From contig CAVVZI010000006.1 in assembly GCA_963752815.1 (NCBI GenBank), positions 62,001 through 126,000 of the forward strand: a stretch of 64,000 bases of DNA. The letters are read 5' to 3'. Origin of the DNA: Sva-07 sp963752815 (lineage in GTDB: Bacteria; Actinomycetota; Acidimicrobiia; Acidimicrobiales; Ilumatobacteraceae). The position numbers and the translations under genes are program-made. Each line of letters begins with the position of its first letter. Within the stretch, counting starts at the first letter, position 1. The notes beneath the pieces were generated by a model. That model searched no databases and was not told the origin of the DNA. It worked only from the letters and a program-made list of their open reading frames with translations. Positions 37,234 through 48,539 of this stretch are shown one piece after another.

Positions 37234-40096
37234 TCAGACGACGAGGTTGACCATCCGGCCCGGAACCACGATGACCTTCTTCGGGGTCGCACCGCCGAGG
37301 GCCGCGGTCACCTTCTCGTCCGACAGCGCAGCCGCTTCGATGGCGCCGGCGTCGGCGTCGGCCGCCACGGTGATCCGAGCTGCGGACCTTGCCGTTCACC
37401 TGGACCGGGAGCTCGATCACGTCGTCGACGAGCAGCGCCGGATCGGCGACCGGGAAGTCGAGGTAGGTGACCGTTTCGGTGTGACCGAGCTTCCGCCACA
37501 GCTCCTCGGCGACGTGGGGCACGAGCGGGGCCACCATCAACACGATCGGCTCGGCGATCTCGCGTGGCGTCGCATCGAGCTTGGTGACGTGGTTGTTGAG
37601 TTCGACGAGCTTGGCGATGGCCGTGTTGAAGCGCAGCGCTTCCATCTCGGTGCGGACCGTGGCGATCGTCTTGTGGAGCAGCACCCGAGTCGCATCGTCG
37701 GCCGGCGTGTCGACCACGATGCATGCCCCGGACTCCTCGTCGACCATCGTGCGCCACAGCCGCTGCAGGAAGCGGTACATGCCGACGACGTCGCGGGTCT
37801 CCCATGGTCGTGACGCGTCGAGCGGGCCGCCTGCCATCTCGTACAGCCGCAGTGTGTCGGCGCCGTACTGCTCGTACATGTCGTCGGGCGACACGGAGTT
37901 CTTCAGGCTCTTGCCCATCTTGCCCCACTCGCGGGTGACCGGCTCGCCGCGGAACGTGAAGCCGTCCTGTTCGTTGCCGTCGACCTCGGTGGCCTCGACG
38001 TAGATCTCGCGCGAATCCTTGAACGCCGCCGCCTGGATGTAGCCCTGGTTGAAGAGCCGGGCGTACGGCTCGAGCGAGGTGACCTCGCCGAGGTCGTACA
38101 GCACCTTGTGCCAGAACCGGGCGTAGAGGAGGTGCAGCACACCGTGTTCGACGCCGCCGACGTACAGGTCGACCCCGCCCGGGTGGTCGGGGCGCACGTC
38201 CGTGCGCGGGCCCATCCAGTACTGCTCGACCTCGCGATCGACGAACCGCTCCGAGTTCGTGGGGTCGAGGTACCGCATCTCGTACCAGCACGATCCGGCC
38301 CACTGGGGCATCACGTTGCCGTCGCGGCGGTACTTCTGGAGGCCGTCGCCGAGGTCGAGTTCGACCTCGATCCAATCGGTCAGCCGGTCGAGCGGGCTCT
38401 CCGGGTTGGAGAACTCGTCGTCGGCGTCGAACGTGCGTGGCGAGAACGACTCGGTCTCGGGGAGCGCAACGGGCAGCAGGTGATCGGGGATCGAGTGCGG
38501 GCGCCCGTCGGTGTCGTACACGATGGGGAACGGCTCGCCCCAGTACCGCTGGCGGCTGAACAGCCAGTCGCGCAGCTTGTAGTTGACCGTGCCGTGGCCG
38601 GCGCCGTTCGCTTCGAGCCACGCGTTGGTCGCGGCGATGCCGTCGGCCTTGTTGTCGACTCCGTTCAGATCGAGCGTGACATTGGCCGAGGCCACGTACG
38701 GCGCGTCGCCGACGTAGGCGACGGGCCACAGATCGGTGTCGAGCGTCGGGTCGATGCCCTGCGCCTCGAACCACTCGGCCGGCGGTTGCTGGATCGCCGG
38801 GATCGGCAGGCCGAACTTGTTGGCGAACTCGAAGTCGCGCTGGTCACCGCAGGGCACCGCCATGATCGCGCCGGTGCCGTAGCCCATCAGCACGTAGTCG
38901 GCGATCCAGATCGGGAGGGTCTCGCCGTTGATCGGGTTGACCGCGGTCGTACCGAGGAACACCCCGGTCTTCTCACGGGTCTCGTCCTGGCGCTCGAACT
39001 CCTTCTTCGCCGCCGTCTGCTTGCGGTACACGGCGACCGCGTCGACGTTGTCCGCCGTGGTCAATTCGTCGACGAGCGGATGCTCGGGGGAGAGCACGAG
39101 GAACGACGCGCCGAACAGCGTGTCGGGCCGGGTGGTGAACACCGTGATCGGGCCGGCGGGGGAGTCGAAGTGGACGCGGGCGCCGTTGCTCCGCCCGATC
39201 CAGTTGCGCTGTATCGCCTTGAGAGAGTCGGTCCAGTCGAGCCGGTCGAGGTCGTCGATGAGGCGGTCGGCGTACGCGGTGATGCGCATCATCCACTGGC
39301 GCATGCTGCGCTTGAACACGGGGAAGTTGCCGCGGTCGCTGCGACCGTCGGCGGTGACCTCCTCGTTGGCGACGACCGTGCCGAGCCCGGGACACCAGTT
39401 GACCGGTGCCTCGCTCACGTAGGCGAGGCGATGGTCGTCGACGATGTCGGCCCGCTCGCCCGCCGTGAGATCGGCCCAAGGCCGGCCGTCGGGGGTGGGG
39501 CGGGCGCCCGATTCGAACGCGGCGATCAACTCGTCGATCGGCCGGGCGCGCTGAGCCTCGGTGTCGTACCAGGCGTTGAAGATCCGGTTGAAGATCCACT
39601 GCGTCCAGCGGTAGTACTCCGGATCGGTCGTCGAGACGCTGCGGCGGGGATCGTGGGCCAGACCGAGCCGGCGCAGCTGGCGGCGGTAGGTGGCGACGTT
39701 GCGTTCGGTGGTGATCGCCGGGTGTGTGCCGGTCTCGACCGCGTACTGCTCGGCGGGCAGCCCGAAGGCGTCGAAGCCCATCGTGTGCAACACGTTGTAG
39801 CCCGTCATGCGCTTGAAGCGGCCGTACACGTCGGTGCCGATGAAGCCGAGCGGGTGCCCGACGTGGAGACCGACGCCGGAGGGGTACGGGAACATGTCGA
39901 GCACGAACAGCTTCTCGCCGCGCTGCGCGGTCGCGCCCGGGTCGGCGAGCGGTCCGGCCGGGTTCGGCGTCTCGAACGTGTGGTGCTCGTCCCACCAGTC
40001 GTGCCAGCGCGCCTCGATCTCCCGGGCGAGCGTCGCCGAGTACCGGTGCGGGGGCGTGTCGACGGTCGCTGCGGGGGAGTGGGTCTCGATGTCCAT
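37234..40096 (-). CDS. leuS: Leucyl-tRNA synthetase (one frameshift near 3' end)
   Basis: About 953 residues. HIGH-type motif in MFPYPSGVGLHVGHPLG, the editing (CP1) domain with TTRPDTLFGASFLVLSPEHP and YGTGAIMAVPCGDQRDFEFA, and the KMSKS loop as KMGKSLKNSVSPDDM. Zinc-region Cys in APVNWCPGLGTVVANEEV. A single inserted base near 37397 shifts the last 55 codons; correcting it gives VQVNGKVRSRITV through to VIVVPGRMVNLVV and a stop at 37234. Charges tRNA-Leu in the cytoplasm. TAGGCT lies 11 bases before the ATG. Confidence 0.95.
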
Positions 40097-40107
40097 ACCG
40101 GCCGACC

Positions 40108-40113
40108 AGCCTA
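40108..40113 (-). promoter_or_regulatory. -10 TAGGCT for leuS
   Basis: Minus-strand TAGGCT eleven bases before ATG 40096, giving a leader of only a few bases at most. Confidence 0.45.
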
Positions 40114-40219
40114 CGCACTCACCCCCAACCTGTTACGTGGGGTCAGGCACCACGCGACAGGTTGGCCCCGCCGACGGGGTGTCGGGGCGCTCGGTCCGTT
40201 GCGGGACGTGGCGCGTCAC

Positions 40220-40225
40220 TACCGT
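40220..40225 (+). promoter_or_regulatory. -10 TACCGT, leaderless serine hydrolase
   Basis: Ends seven bases before ATG 40233. Confidence 0.55.
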
Positions 40226-40232
40226 CGCCGGG

Positions 40233-41390
40233 ATGACGCAGATCAACGGCACGGTGCAGGACGGCTACGGGAAGGTGGCCGATGCGTTCGGCGCCAACTT
40301 CGACGACCACGGGGAGCTCGGCGCGGCGTTCGCGCTGTACGTCGACGGCGACTGCAAGGTCGACATCTGGGCCGGCGTAGCCGACGGGACGACCGGCCGG
40401 ACGTGGGACGAGGACACGCTGCAGCTCGTGTTCTCGACGACGAAGGGTGCTGCCGCGACCTGTGTGGCCCAGCTCGTCGAGGCGGGCAAGATCGACTACG
40501 ACGCCCCCGTCGCCTCGTACTGGCCGGAGTTCGCGGCGGAGGGCAAGGAGGCGATCACGGTCGCGCAGTTGCTGAGCCACCAGGGCGGGCTGCCGTACGT
40601 CGACACGCCGCTGACGTTCGACGACGTCATCGCCGTCGACCCCGTCGTCGCCGCGCTCGCCGCACAGAAGCCGGTGTGGGTGCCGGGCAGCGCCCACGGC
40701 TATCACGCGCTCACATACGGCTGGCTCGCCGGCGAACTGGTCCGCCGGGTCGATGGTCGTCGGATCGGGCAGTACTTCGCCGACGAGGTGGCCGCCCCGC
40801 TCGGCCTCGACTTCTGGATCGGCCTGCCCGAGTCGGAGGAGCCTCGTGTGTCGCGGCTCGAGCAGTCCCCGCCACCGTCCGATCCGGCGGTGCTCGAGCT
40901 GATGATGACCGTCATGGGCCCCGGCACGAACGGCTACAAGGCGCTGACGCTGAACGGAGCGATGAACGGTTTCGGTGCGGAATCGCCGTTCAACACGCGG
41001 GCCGTGCACGCCACCGAGATGCCTGCGGCGAACGGCATCACGACGGCGCGCAGCCTCGCCAAGATGTACGCGGCGACCGTCGGCGAGGTCGACGGCGTGC
41101 GACTGTTCGACGATGCCACGGTGAAGGCGGCGACCGCCGAGCAGGTCAACGGCCCGGATGCCTGCCTCGTCGCCGACAGCCGGTTCGGGTGCGGCTACAT
41201 GCTCCACGGCACGCTCACGCCGATGCTCAGCGAGGGGTCGTTCGGGCATGCCGGCGCCGGCGGGTCGCTCGGCTATGCCGATCCCGATGCCAAGGTCGGC
41301 TACGGCTACGTGATGAACCAGATGGGTGGCGGCCTCACCGGCGACCCCCGGACCATCGGCCTCACCTCCGCCGTCCGCGCCAGCCTCTGA
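40233..41390 (+). CDS. Beta-lactamase-fold serine hydrolase (class C / EstB-like)
   Basis: 385 residues, cytoplasmic (no signal peptide). Nucleophile motif FSTTKGAAA (SxxK), Tyr in the second motif region (SAHGYHALTYGWLAGELVRR, where YxN is replaced by YHA), SHQGGLPY, and the third-motif HAGAGGSLGYADPDAKVGYG in place of KTG. This set is typical of esterase-type penicillin-binding relatives rather than antibiotic-inactivating enzymes. The natural ester or amide substrate is unknown. The start is fixed by the leaderless -10. Confidence 0.85.
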   Translation: MTQINGTVQDGYGKVADAFGANFDDHGELGAAFALYVDGDCKVDIWAGVADGTTGRTWDEDTLQLVFSTTKGAAATCVAQLVEAGKIDYDAPVASYWPEFAAEGKEAITVAQLLSHQGGLPYVDTPLTFDDVIAVDPVVAALAAQKPVWVPGSAHGYHALTYGWLAGELVRRVDGRRIGQYFADEVAAPLGLDFWIGLPESEEPRVSRLEQSPPPSDPAVLELMMTVMGPGTNGYKALTLNGAMNGFGAESPFNTRAVHATEMPAANGITTARSLAKMYAATVGEVDGVRLFDDATVKAATAEQVNGPDACLVADSRFGCGYMLHGTLTPMLSEGSFGHAGAGGSLGYADPDAKVGYGYVMNQMGGGLTGDPRTIGLTSAVRASL

Positions 41391-41405
41391 ACCCCACGCC
41401 TCACG

Positions 41406-41444
41406 CGATGAGCGAGACGCCCACATCCGGCCGTTCGCTCATCG
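41406..41444. repeat. Palindromic element, family A, copy 3
   Basis: Arms CGATGAGCGA and TTCGCTCATCG with a less perfect core. First of a tandem pair between the serine hydrolase and the acyl ligase. Confidence 0.75.
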
Positions 41445-41463
41445 CTGGGTTCGATCGATCGTG

Positions 41464-41501
41464 CGATGAGCGACGCCCATCGCCGGTCCGTTCGCTCATC
41501 G
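41464..41501. repeat. Palindromic element, family A, copy 4
   Basis: CGATGAGCGA ... GGTCCGTTCGCTCATCG, 19 bases after copy 3 in the same orientation. Such pairing is typical of REP-type elements. Confidence 0.75.
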
Positions 41502-41543
41502 CAAGGTGGGCCGGGTGGCCGCGGGCCGGGGAGGGTCGGCGGC

Positions 41544-41549
41544 TAGCGT
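41544..41549 (+). promoter_or_regulatory. -10 TAGCGT, leaderless acyl ligase
   Basis: Ends eight bases before ATG 41558. Confidence 0.55.
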
Positions 41550-41557
41550 TTGCGCGC

Positions 41558-43259
41558 ATGACGCCGACGTTGTCGACCATCGAACGGCTGGAGTTGGCCG
41601 CCGAGTCCGATGCGGGTGTCCGGTTCGTCGGATCGTCGATGATCGACGAACGCGGGCCGGTCGTGGTGACCTGGCGCGAGATCCACGACGACGCCCGTTC
41701 GGTCGGCGCCGCGCTCCAGGCCAAGGGACTCGTGCCCGGCGATCACGTGGCCATCCTCGGCCCGACCAGCCGGGAGCTGATGACGATCGTCCGCGGCTGC
41801 TGGATGGCCGGCCTGGCCTCGATGGTCCTGCCGCTGCCGATGCGGATGGGGTCCCTCGACTCGTTCATCGAGAGCACCCGATCGCGCATCCGCCACGGCG
41901 ACGCGAAGCTGGTGTTGATCGACGACCAGCTCGCCGACTTCTACGTCGCCGCCGCCGGCGATCCGCCGATCGCACCGATGCGTTCGGTGATCCCCGGCGC
42001 GCCGAACGTGCCCGGCGGGGACGCGCTCGAACTCCCGTCACACGATCCGGAACGCCTCGTCATCCTGCAGTACACCAGCGGGTCGACGAGCGAGCCGAAG
42101 GGCGTGATGATCCCCGATCGCGTGCTCAGCGCCAACATCGACGCGTGCTGCGAAGCGGCCGAACTCGCCCCCGGCGACGTGATGGTGTCGTGGCTCCCGC
42201 TCTATCACGACATGGGTCTCGTCGGGCTTTCTCGCCCTGCCCATGACGAAGGGTGTCGACCTCGTGCAGGCCGCCCCGCAGGACTTCCTCGCCCACCCGG
42301 GGAACTGGATGCAGTGGCTGTCCGACTACCGCGGCACCGCCACCGCCGGGCCGAACTTCTCGTGGGTGCTCGCCACCCGGGCGCTCAAGCGGATGCACGA
42401 CCTCGACCTGTCGAGGCTGACGCTGGCACTGTCGGGCGCCGAACCGGTCGATCCTCACGCGGTCGACGCGTTCGTGGCCGAGGCGTCACGATTCGGGTTC
42501 CGCCCCGGCAGCGTGTTCCCGGCGTTCGGGATGGCCGAGGTGGCGATCGGGGGCGCGTTCCCTCCCCGCGGCCGGGGGCTGCGAACCGATGTGGTCGACC
42601 GGTACGCACTCGAAACGCAGCGTGTCGCCAAGCCGGTCGATCACGATGTCGACGATCTGGACGTGTCCGTGCGGGCGCTGCCGTTGCTCGGCAAGGCGGT
42701 GCCCGGCCTCGAGATGATGGTCGTCGATCCCGACTCGTACGAGCCGGTGCCCGAGCGTCACGTCGGTGAGCTGCTGCTGCGCGGTACCTCGGTCACGCCC
42801 GGCTACTACAAGCGGCCGGACGCCACCGCCGCGCTCTTCCACGACGGCTGGCTGTGCACCGGCGACCTCGCCTACCTGCTCGACGGCGAACTCGTGCTGT
42901 GCGGGCGGATCAAGGACGTGATCATCGTCGGCGGCCGCAACGTCTTTCCCGAGGACATCGAGCGCGCCGTCGGTCCGCTCGACGGCGTGCGCGCCGGCAA
43001 CGTGATCGCCTTCGGCATGGAGGGCTACAAGGGCAAGGAGAGTGTGGTCGTCGTGGCCGAGGTTCGTCCGACCGACTCGTCGGGCGGTCTCGACGAGATC
43101 CGCACCCGCATCCACCACCGGACCCTCGAGGTCTGCGGCATCCCGCCGCGCGACGTGATGCTCGTGTCGCCCGGAACCCTGCCGAAGACGTCGAGCGGCA
43201 AGCTCCAGCGCGCCAAGTGCCGCGAGGAGTACCTCGCCGAGGACCTCGCCCTGGCCTGA
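41558..43259 (+). CDS. Fatty-acyl-AMP/CoA ligase (AMP-binding superfamily), one frameshift
   Basis: About 566 residues. P-loop-like ILQYTSGSTSEPKGVMI, WLPLYHDMGLVG, FPAFGMAEVAIGGAF (the adenine-site motif seen in fatty-acyl-AMP ligases), and the hinge/C-terminal GDLAYLLDGELVLCGRIKDV, IIVGGRNVFPEDIE and PKTSSGKLQRAKCREEYL. YHDMGL and the FGMAE block favour the FadD32-like FAAL group over plain acyl-CoA synthetases. An extra G in the GGG at about 42236 shifts the frame once. Activates a fatty acid as acyl-adenylate for lipid or polyketide-type assembly; the partner is not in view. Confidence 0.85.
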
Positions 43260-43347
43260 GCCTCCCGCGCCGACTCGTTTCCGAGGCGATGGCGATGTCG
43301 GGGCTCGATAGCGCCCTCGATCTACATCACTTCGGTGGGCGGGCCTG

Positions 43348-44325
43348 TCAGGCGACGAGGGGCGACAAGGTCTGGCCGAGGAGTTCGACGCGACCCTCGA
43401 TGTGGCCGTTCGCGGGCATGTTCACCGTGAAGCCGTCGACACCGAGGGCGAGGAACCCCTCGAACTTCTCGCCGATCGTGTCAGGGTCGCCCCACACGAA
43501 GTTCGCCAACCATGGCGCCCGGTCCTCGTCCGACATCGACGCGACATCGAGTCCTCGACGCTGGAGATAGTCGAACAGCTCGGCCTGCGCCTGCTCGGTG
43601 GTCGGGGCGATACATGCGGTCCGTTGCCACGAGACGGTCATCTCCGAACGATCACGACCGAGTTGCTGGCAGTGCTCGTCGAGCGCCTCGAGCTTGCGTG
43701 ACACCTCGTTCGGCTGGCAGATGATGTTGGACTCGTCCGCGTACTGCGCAGCCATCCGCAGGGTCTTCTTCTCGCCGCCGCCCCCGATCATCACCGGAAT
43801 GCGGGACACCGCGGGCGGCTCGTTGATCGCTTCGGTCACGGCGTACCGGTCGCCGGCAACGGTCGGACGCTCGCCGCGCAACATCGGGATCACGATCTGC
43901 AAGGCCTCCTCCAGCTTCTCGAAGCGATCGGTGAAGGTGCCGAACTCGATGCCGAACGAATCGTGTTCCCGCTCGTACCATCCGGCGCCGATCCCGAGCT
44001 GGGCACGGCCGTTCGAGACGATGTCGAGGGTCGTCACCGTCTTCGCCAGCACCGCCGGATTGCGGTACGTGTTGCCCGTGACCAGGGCACTCAGCCTGAC
44101 CGTCGACGTCTCGCGGGCCAGGGCGGCGAGCAGGCTGTAGCACTCGAGCATGAACTGGTCGGGGTCGCCGAGCATCGGCAGTTGGTAGAAGTGGTCCATC
44201 ACCAGCACCGTGTCGAAGCCCGAGGCGTCGGCCTCGCGGGCCTGTGCGGCGACGGCGTCGAACAGCTCGGCCGGGCCGACGCCGGGGTAGGTGAAGTTCG
44301 GGATCTGGTAGCCGAGGCGGGTCAT
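43348..44325 (-). CDS. LLM-class F420-dependent oxidoreductase
   Basis: 325 residues, luciferase-like TIM barrel. LGYQIPNFTYPGVGPAELFD, AREADASGFDTVLVMDHFYQ, VRLSALVTGNTYRNPAVLAK, TTLDIVSNGRAQLGIGAGWY and IPVMIGGGGEKKTLRMAAQY are the family blocks of F420-binding members. The substrate is unknown. Intact. Divergent from a TetR gene with less than 90 bases between, which probably regulates one or both. Confidence 0.85.
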   Translation of the reverse strand: MTRLGYQIPNFTYPGVGPAELFDAVAAQAREADASGFDTVLVMDHFYQLPMLGDPDQFMLECYSLLAALARETSTVRLSALVTGNTYRNPAVLAKTVTTLDIVSNGRAQLGIGAGWYEREHDSFGIEFGTFTDRFEKLEEALQIVIPMLRGERPTVAGDRYAVTEAINEPPAVSRIPVMIGGGGEKKTLRMAAQYADESNIICQPNEVSRKLEALDEHCQQLGRDRSEMTVSWQRTACIAPTTEQAQAELFDYLQRRGLDVASMSDEDRAPWLANFVWGDPDTIGEKFEGFLALGVDGFTVNMPANGHIEGRVELLGQTLSPLVA

Positions 44326-44400
44326 ATGAACGGAGTTGACCAGGGCGAGGGAGTGCTGTCAACGCGGCCGTCGGTCCGACACCCACCGCGCGGGGCAACG

Positions 44401-44406
44401 TAGAAT
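44401..44406 (+). promoter_or_regulatory. -10 TAGAAT, leaderless TetR gene
   Basis: Ends six bases before ATG 44413. Confidence 0.55.
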
Positions 44407-44412
44407 CGGGCA

Positions 44413-45041
44413 ATGGGAACCGGCTGGGACGATCGACAGGAGCGCACTCGCTCGGACGTCCTCCAGGCCGCGAGGGAACTGATCGCCGGTGGCGGCGTCG
44501 AGAGCCTGTCGATGCGTCGCCTGGCGGAGCGAGCGGGCGTCGCCGTCGGGACGTTGTACAACCAGTTCGGCGATCGCGACGGGATTCTGGTCGCGTTCGT
44601 GAGCAACGGGCTCGACGGCCTGGAGCGTTCGCTCGACGAGGACGCGGCGGCCGACCCGATCGACGCGACGCGACAGGTCTTCGAAGGGCTCGATGCCACC
44701 ATCGCCTCGGCGATCGATGTCTGGAAGCCCGTCTTCGCCGTGATCACGACCAGCCCCGACCTCGCCGGGATGGGCGCCGTGGGGGACCGTTTCGTGCAGC
44801 TCGTCGAAGGCGACCTCGGCAAGGCGGCGGCCGCCGGCATGTTCGCCAAGGACATCGACGTCGAACGGCTCGCCCGGCACATCTTCAACACCCGGATCGC
44901 GCGCCTCGAACGGTGGGCCGTCGATTCGATCGACTGGGACCAGTACCGCGATTCGTCGCGTCTCGGCCTCGAGATCACGCTGGCCGCGGTGTTGGCCGAG
45001 CCTCACGCCACGCTGGCGATGCAGCGCTCCGGCCTGCTGAC

Positions 45042-45045
<4 letters not shown>
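44413..45045 (+). CDS. TetR-family transcriptional regulator
   Basis: 210 residues. DNA-binding domain at residues 8-55: RSDVLQAARELIAGGGVESL and SMRRLAERAGVAVGTLYNQF. The effector domain is divergent (DIDVERLARHIFNTRIARLE). Its stop overlaps the GTG of the acetylpolyamine-deacetylase-like gene, so the two are translated together. It is also divergent from an F420-type oxidoreductase. The ligand could be an acetylated amine or a flavin substrate, but nothing in the sequence shows it. Confidence 0.85.
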
Positions 45046-46103
<1,058 letters not shown>

Positions 46104-46110
46104 CCTGCGG

Positions 46111-47161
46111 TCAGCTGATGAAGCCGTTCTCGGTCAGCCAGTCCTTGGCGACGGCATCGGCGTCTTCGAGGTCGATGCCCACGCGCCGGTTGAGTTCGGT
46201 GAGGTCGGCGGTGGTCAACGCGGCGCTGATGGAATCGACGAGCGTCTGCACGTCGTCGCCGTAGGTGTCGAGGAGTTCCTGCGACACCACCGGGGTGATG
46301 TTGTCGGCGTTGATCAGGCCCTTGTCGTCGGTGAGGACGACCCATCCCTTGTCGGCGATGGTGCCGTCGGTCGAGAACAGGATGGCGACGTCGATCTCGC
46401 CCTCGTCGAGCGCCGCGACCGTCAGCGGTCCACCGCCGTCGAGCGGCACGAAGTTGGCCGACAGATCCAGGCCGTACACGGATTGCAGACCCGGGATGCA
46501 GAACTGGTTCTCGGGGCAGTCGGGAGGCCCACCGAGGGTCAGGTCGGCGGTCAGGTCGCTGACGTTCTCGAGTCCCAGCTCCTCAGCCTTCTCGGCCGTG
46601 ACGACGAACGAGTTCGAGTCGATCGCGGGCGACGGGGTGAGCGCCACGAGACCCTTGGGTTCGAGCTGGGCCTGCAGCAGGTCGACGGTCTCGGTGGCAT
46701 CGGGGGTCGCCTCCCCGGCGCCGCCGTTCAGGAACTCCAGTGCCGACGCCGCGTACTCGGCGGTGAAGTTGATGTCGCCCGACTCGAACGAGCTGAAGAC
46801 GATGTCGCGGAACCCGCCGAGCGCCTGCTGCGAGATCGGGATAGCCGGCCGCTTCCAGGGCCTGTCCGTACACCTGGCTGAGGATCGCGCTCTCGCCGAA
46901 GTCCTGCGCGCCGATCGTGATCGTCGGTCCGTCGGGCACCGCGCCGCCGGCGGCCGAGTCGGCGGGGGCGGCGCTGTCGGCGGGCGTCGACTCGGCGGGA
47001 GTCGACTCGGCGGGAGCGGCACTCTCAGCCGTCGTGTCGGCGGGCGCGGCGCTGCCGGCCGTGGTGTCCGACGAGCTGTCGTCGTCGCTGCCGCAGGCGG
47101 CGAGCGGGAGCGCCAGCGCCAGCACAGCGAGTGTGGCGTAGCGGAGGTGGGAGGTTCTCAT
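46111..47161 (-). CDS. Osmolyte ABC transporter substrate-binding lipoprotein (OpuCC/OsmX-like), one frameshift
   Basis: Lipoprotein signal TLAVLALALPLAACGSDDDS, an Ala/Pro/Ser/Thr linker of about 40 residues, then ITIGAQDFGESAILSQVYGQ, GFRDIVFSSFESGDINFTAE, YAASALEFLNG, VALTPSPAIDSNSFVVTAEK and VVSQELLDTYGDDVQTLVDS. This matches glycine betaine/choline/carnitine-binding OpuAC proteins. An extra C near 46850 (CCC for CC) breaks the frame; correction gives AGYPISQQALGGFRDIV. Last gene of the four-gene import operon. Confidence 0.85.
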
Positions 47162-47196
47162 GGCATGCTCATTTCGTTCGGTGGAGGACGATCCGC

Positions 47197-47883
47197 TCAC
47201 CGTAGTCGGCGCCGCCACGGCGTCAATGTCCGTTCGAGTCGATCGAGGAACAGGTCGACGGTCAGCGCCAAGGCAGCGACCAGCAGTGCGCCGGCCAGCA
47301 CCTCCGGCCGACCGGTCGGTCCACGGGCCAGGCCGGCGACGATGTACGTGCCGAGACACTCGTAGCCGACCAGCGCGCCGAGCGTCGCCGTCGCCACGAT
47401 CTGCACCCCTGACACCCGCACACCCGTCATCATCAGCGGGACGGCCGCCGGCAGTTCGACCTTGCGCAGCACCTGGGTGCCCGTCATCCCGATGCCGGAC
47501 GCGGCCTCGACGATGTTCTGCTGCGTCTCCACGACCCCCGCGTACGCATTCGTGAACATCGGCGGGATGCCGAGCGCGACGAGCGCCACACAGGTCGGCC
47601 AGAAGCCGAGGCCGAACCCGTACCGGATGCTGAGCGGGAAGACGAGGGCGATGATCGCGAACGACGGGATCGCCCGGCCGAGATTCACCATCGCCACCGA
47701 CAGTGTCGGTGCGAGCCGCTTGTGCGCGAGCCACACCGCGGCCGGGATGGCGGCGGACGCGGAGATCATCACGGCGACGAACGAGATCCAGACGTGCGCC
47801 CACCCCCGCGCCAGGATCCCGTGCTCGCCCGTCCAGTTCGACCCGGTGGTGAGGAACTCGATCGTGCCGCGGATGACGTTCAT
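47197..47883 (-). CDS. Osmolyte ABC transporter permease (OpuCD-like)
   Basis: 228 residues with five or six membrane helices (VWISFVAVMISASAAIPAAV, IPSFAIIALVFPLSIRYGFG, TLGALVGYECLGTYIVAGLA). The EAA loop reads EAASGIGMTGTQVLRKVELP. The first codons overlap the preceding permease gene (ATGA). With its partner it forms the membrane channel for compatible-solute uptake. Confidence 0.88.
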   Translation of the reverse strand: MNVIRGTIEFLTTGSNWTGEHGILARGWAHVWISFVAVMISASAAIPAAVWLAHKRLAPTLSVAMVNLGRAIPSFAIIALVFPLSIRYGFGLGFWPTCVALVALGIPPMFTNAYAGVVETQQNIVEAASGIGMTGTQVLRKVELPAAVPLMMTGVRVSGVQIVATATLGALVGYECLGTYIVAGLARGPTGRPEVLAGALLVAALALTVDLFLDRLERTLTPWRRRLR

Positions 47884-48539
47884 TGTCCGCGCCGCCACGG
47901 AGTGAGGAGACGTTGCGCGATCGCGAGACCACCGTCGACGAGCAGCGCCAGACAGATCGACAGGGTGGCGCCGATCACGATCGGGGTCGGAAAGTTGCGG
48001 TGGAGTCCGTCGTTGATCAGTGCGCCGTACCCACCGATGCCGATCAGCGCGGCGATCGTCACGAGCCCGATCACGGTCACCGCCGCGACGCGGATGCCGG
48101 CGATGATCGTCGGCAGGGCGAGTGGGATCTCGACCGTGAGGAGTCGGCGCCAACGCGTGTAGCCCATGCCGTCGGCGGCTTCCTTGACCGACTCGGGCAC
48201 GGCGTCGAGACCCGCCACGGTGTTGCCGACGAGGATCAGGATCGTGTAACTGACCAGCGCGATCTCGGCGGTGAGGATGCCGAGGCCGGTGAACGGGATG
48301 AGGAGCGCGAACAAGGCGATGCTCGGGATCGTGTAGAGGATCGAGGCCACTCTCGTGATGGGCCGATACGTCCAGCGCACACGAACGGCGAGCAACGCCA
48401 GCGCGAACGAGATGACACAGCCGACCACCATGGCGATGACCGTGAGCTGGACGTGCTCGATGGTGCGCTGCCAGATGTCGTCGAGGTGGTCGCCGACCCA
48501 GCCCCACCAGATGATCGAGCGCCGCTCGTCGGCGATCAT
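47880..48539 (-). CDS. Osmolyte ABC transporter permease (OpuCB-like)
   Basis: 219 residues. Helices VQLTVIAMVVGCVISFALAL, ITRVASILYTIPSIALFALL, LVSYTILILVGNTVAGL and VIGLVTIAALIGIGGYGALI. The EAA loop EAADGMGYTRWRRLLTVEIP contacts the ATPase. Start ATG 48539 overlaps the ATPase stop by four bases. The short form, without a fused binding domain, requires the separate lipoprotein downstream. Confidence 0.88.
   Translation of the reverse strand: MIADERRSIIWWGWVGDHLDDIWQRTIEHVQLTVIAMVVGCVISFALALLAVRVRWTYRPITRVASILYTIPSIALFALLIPFTGLGILTAEIALVSYTILILVGNTVAGLDAVPESVKEAADGMGYTRWRRLLTVEIPLALPTIIAGIRVAAVTVIGLVTIAALIGIGGYGALINDGLHRNFPTPIVIGATLSICLALLVDGGLAIAQRLLTPWRRGQ

Noticed and set aside
41406..41501. 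Possible short CRISPR array
   Set aside because: Two palindromic units only, with diverged cores and no regular spacers or cas genes. They match dispersed family A elements.
38108..41557. Plus-strand open frame running opposite leuS and through the serine hydrolase into the acyl ligase
   Set aside because: Only the part from 41558 encodes protein-like sequence; the rest is antisense or out of frame to intact genes.
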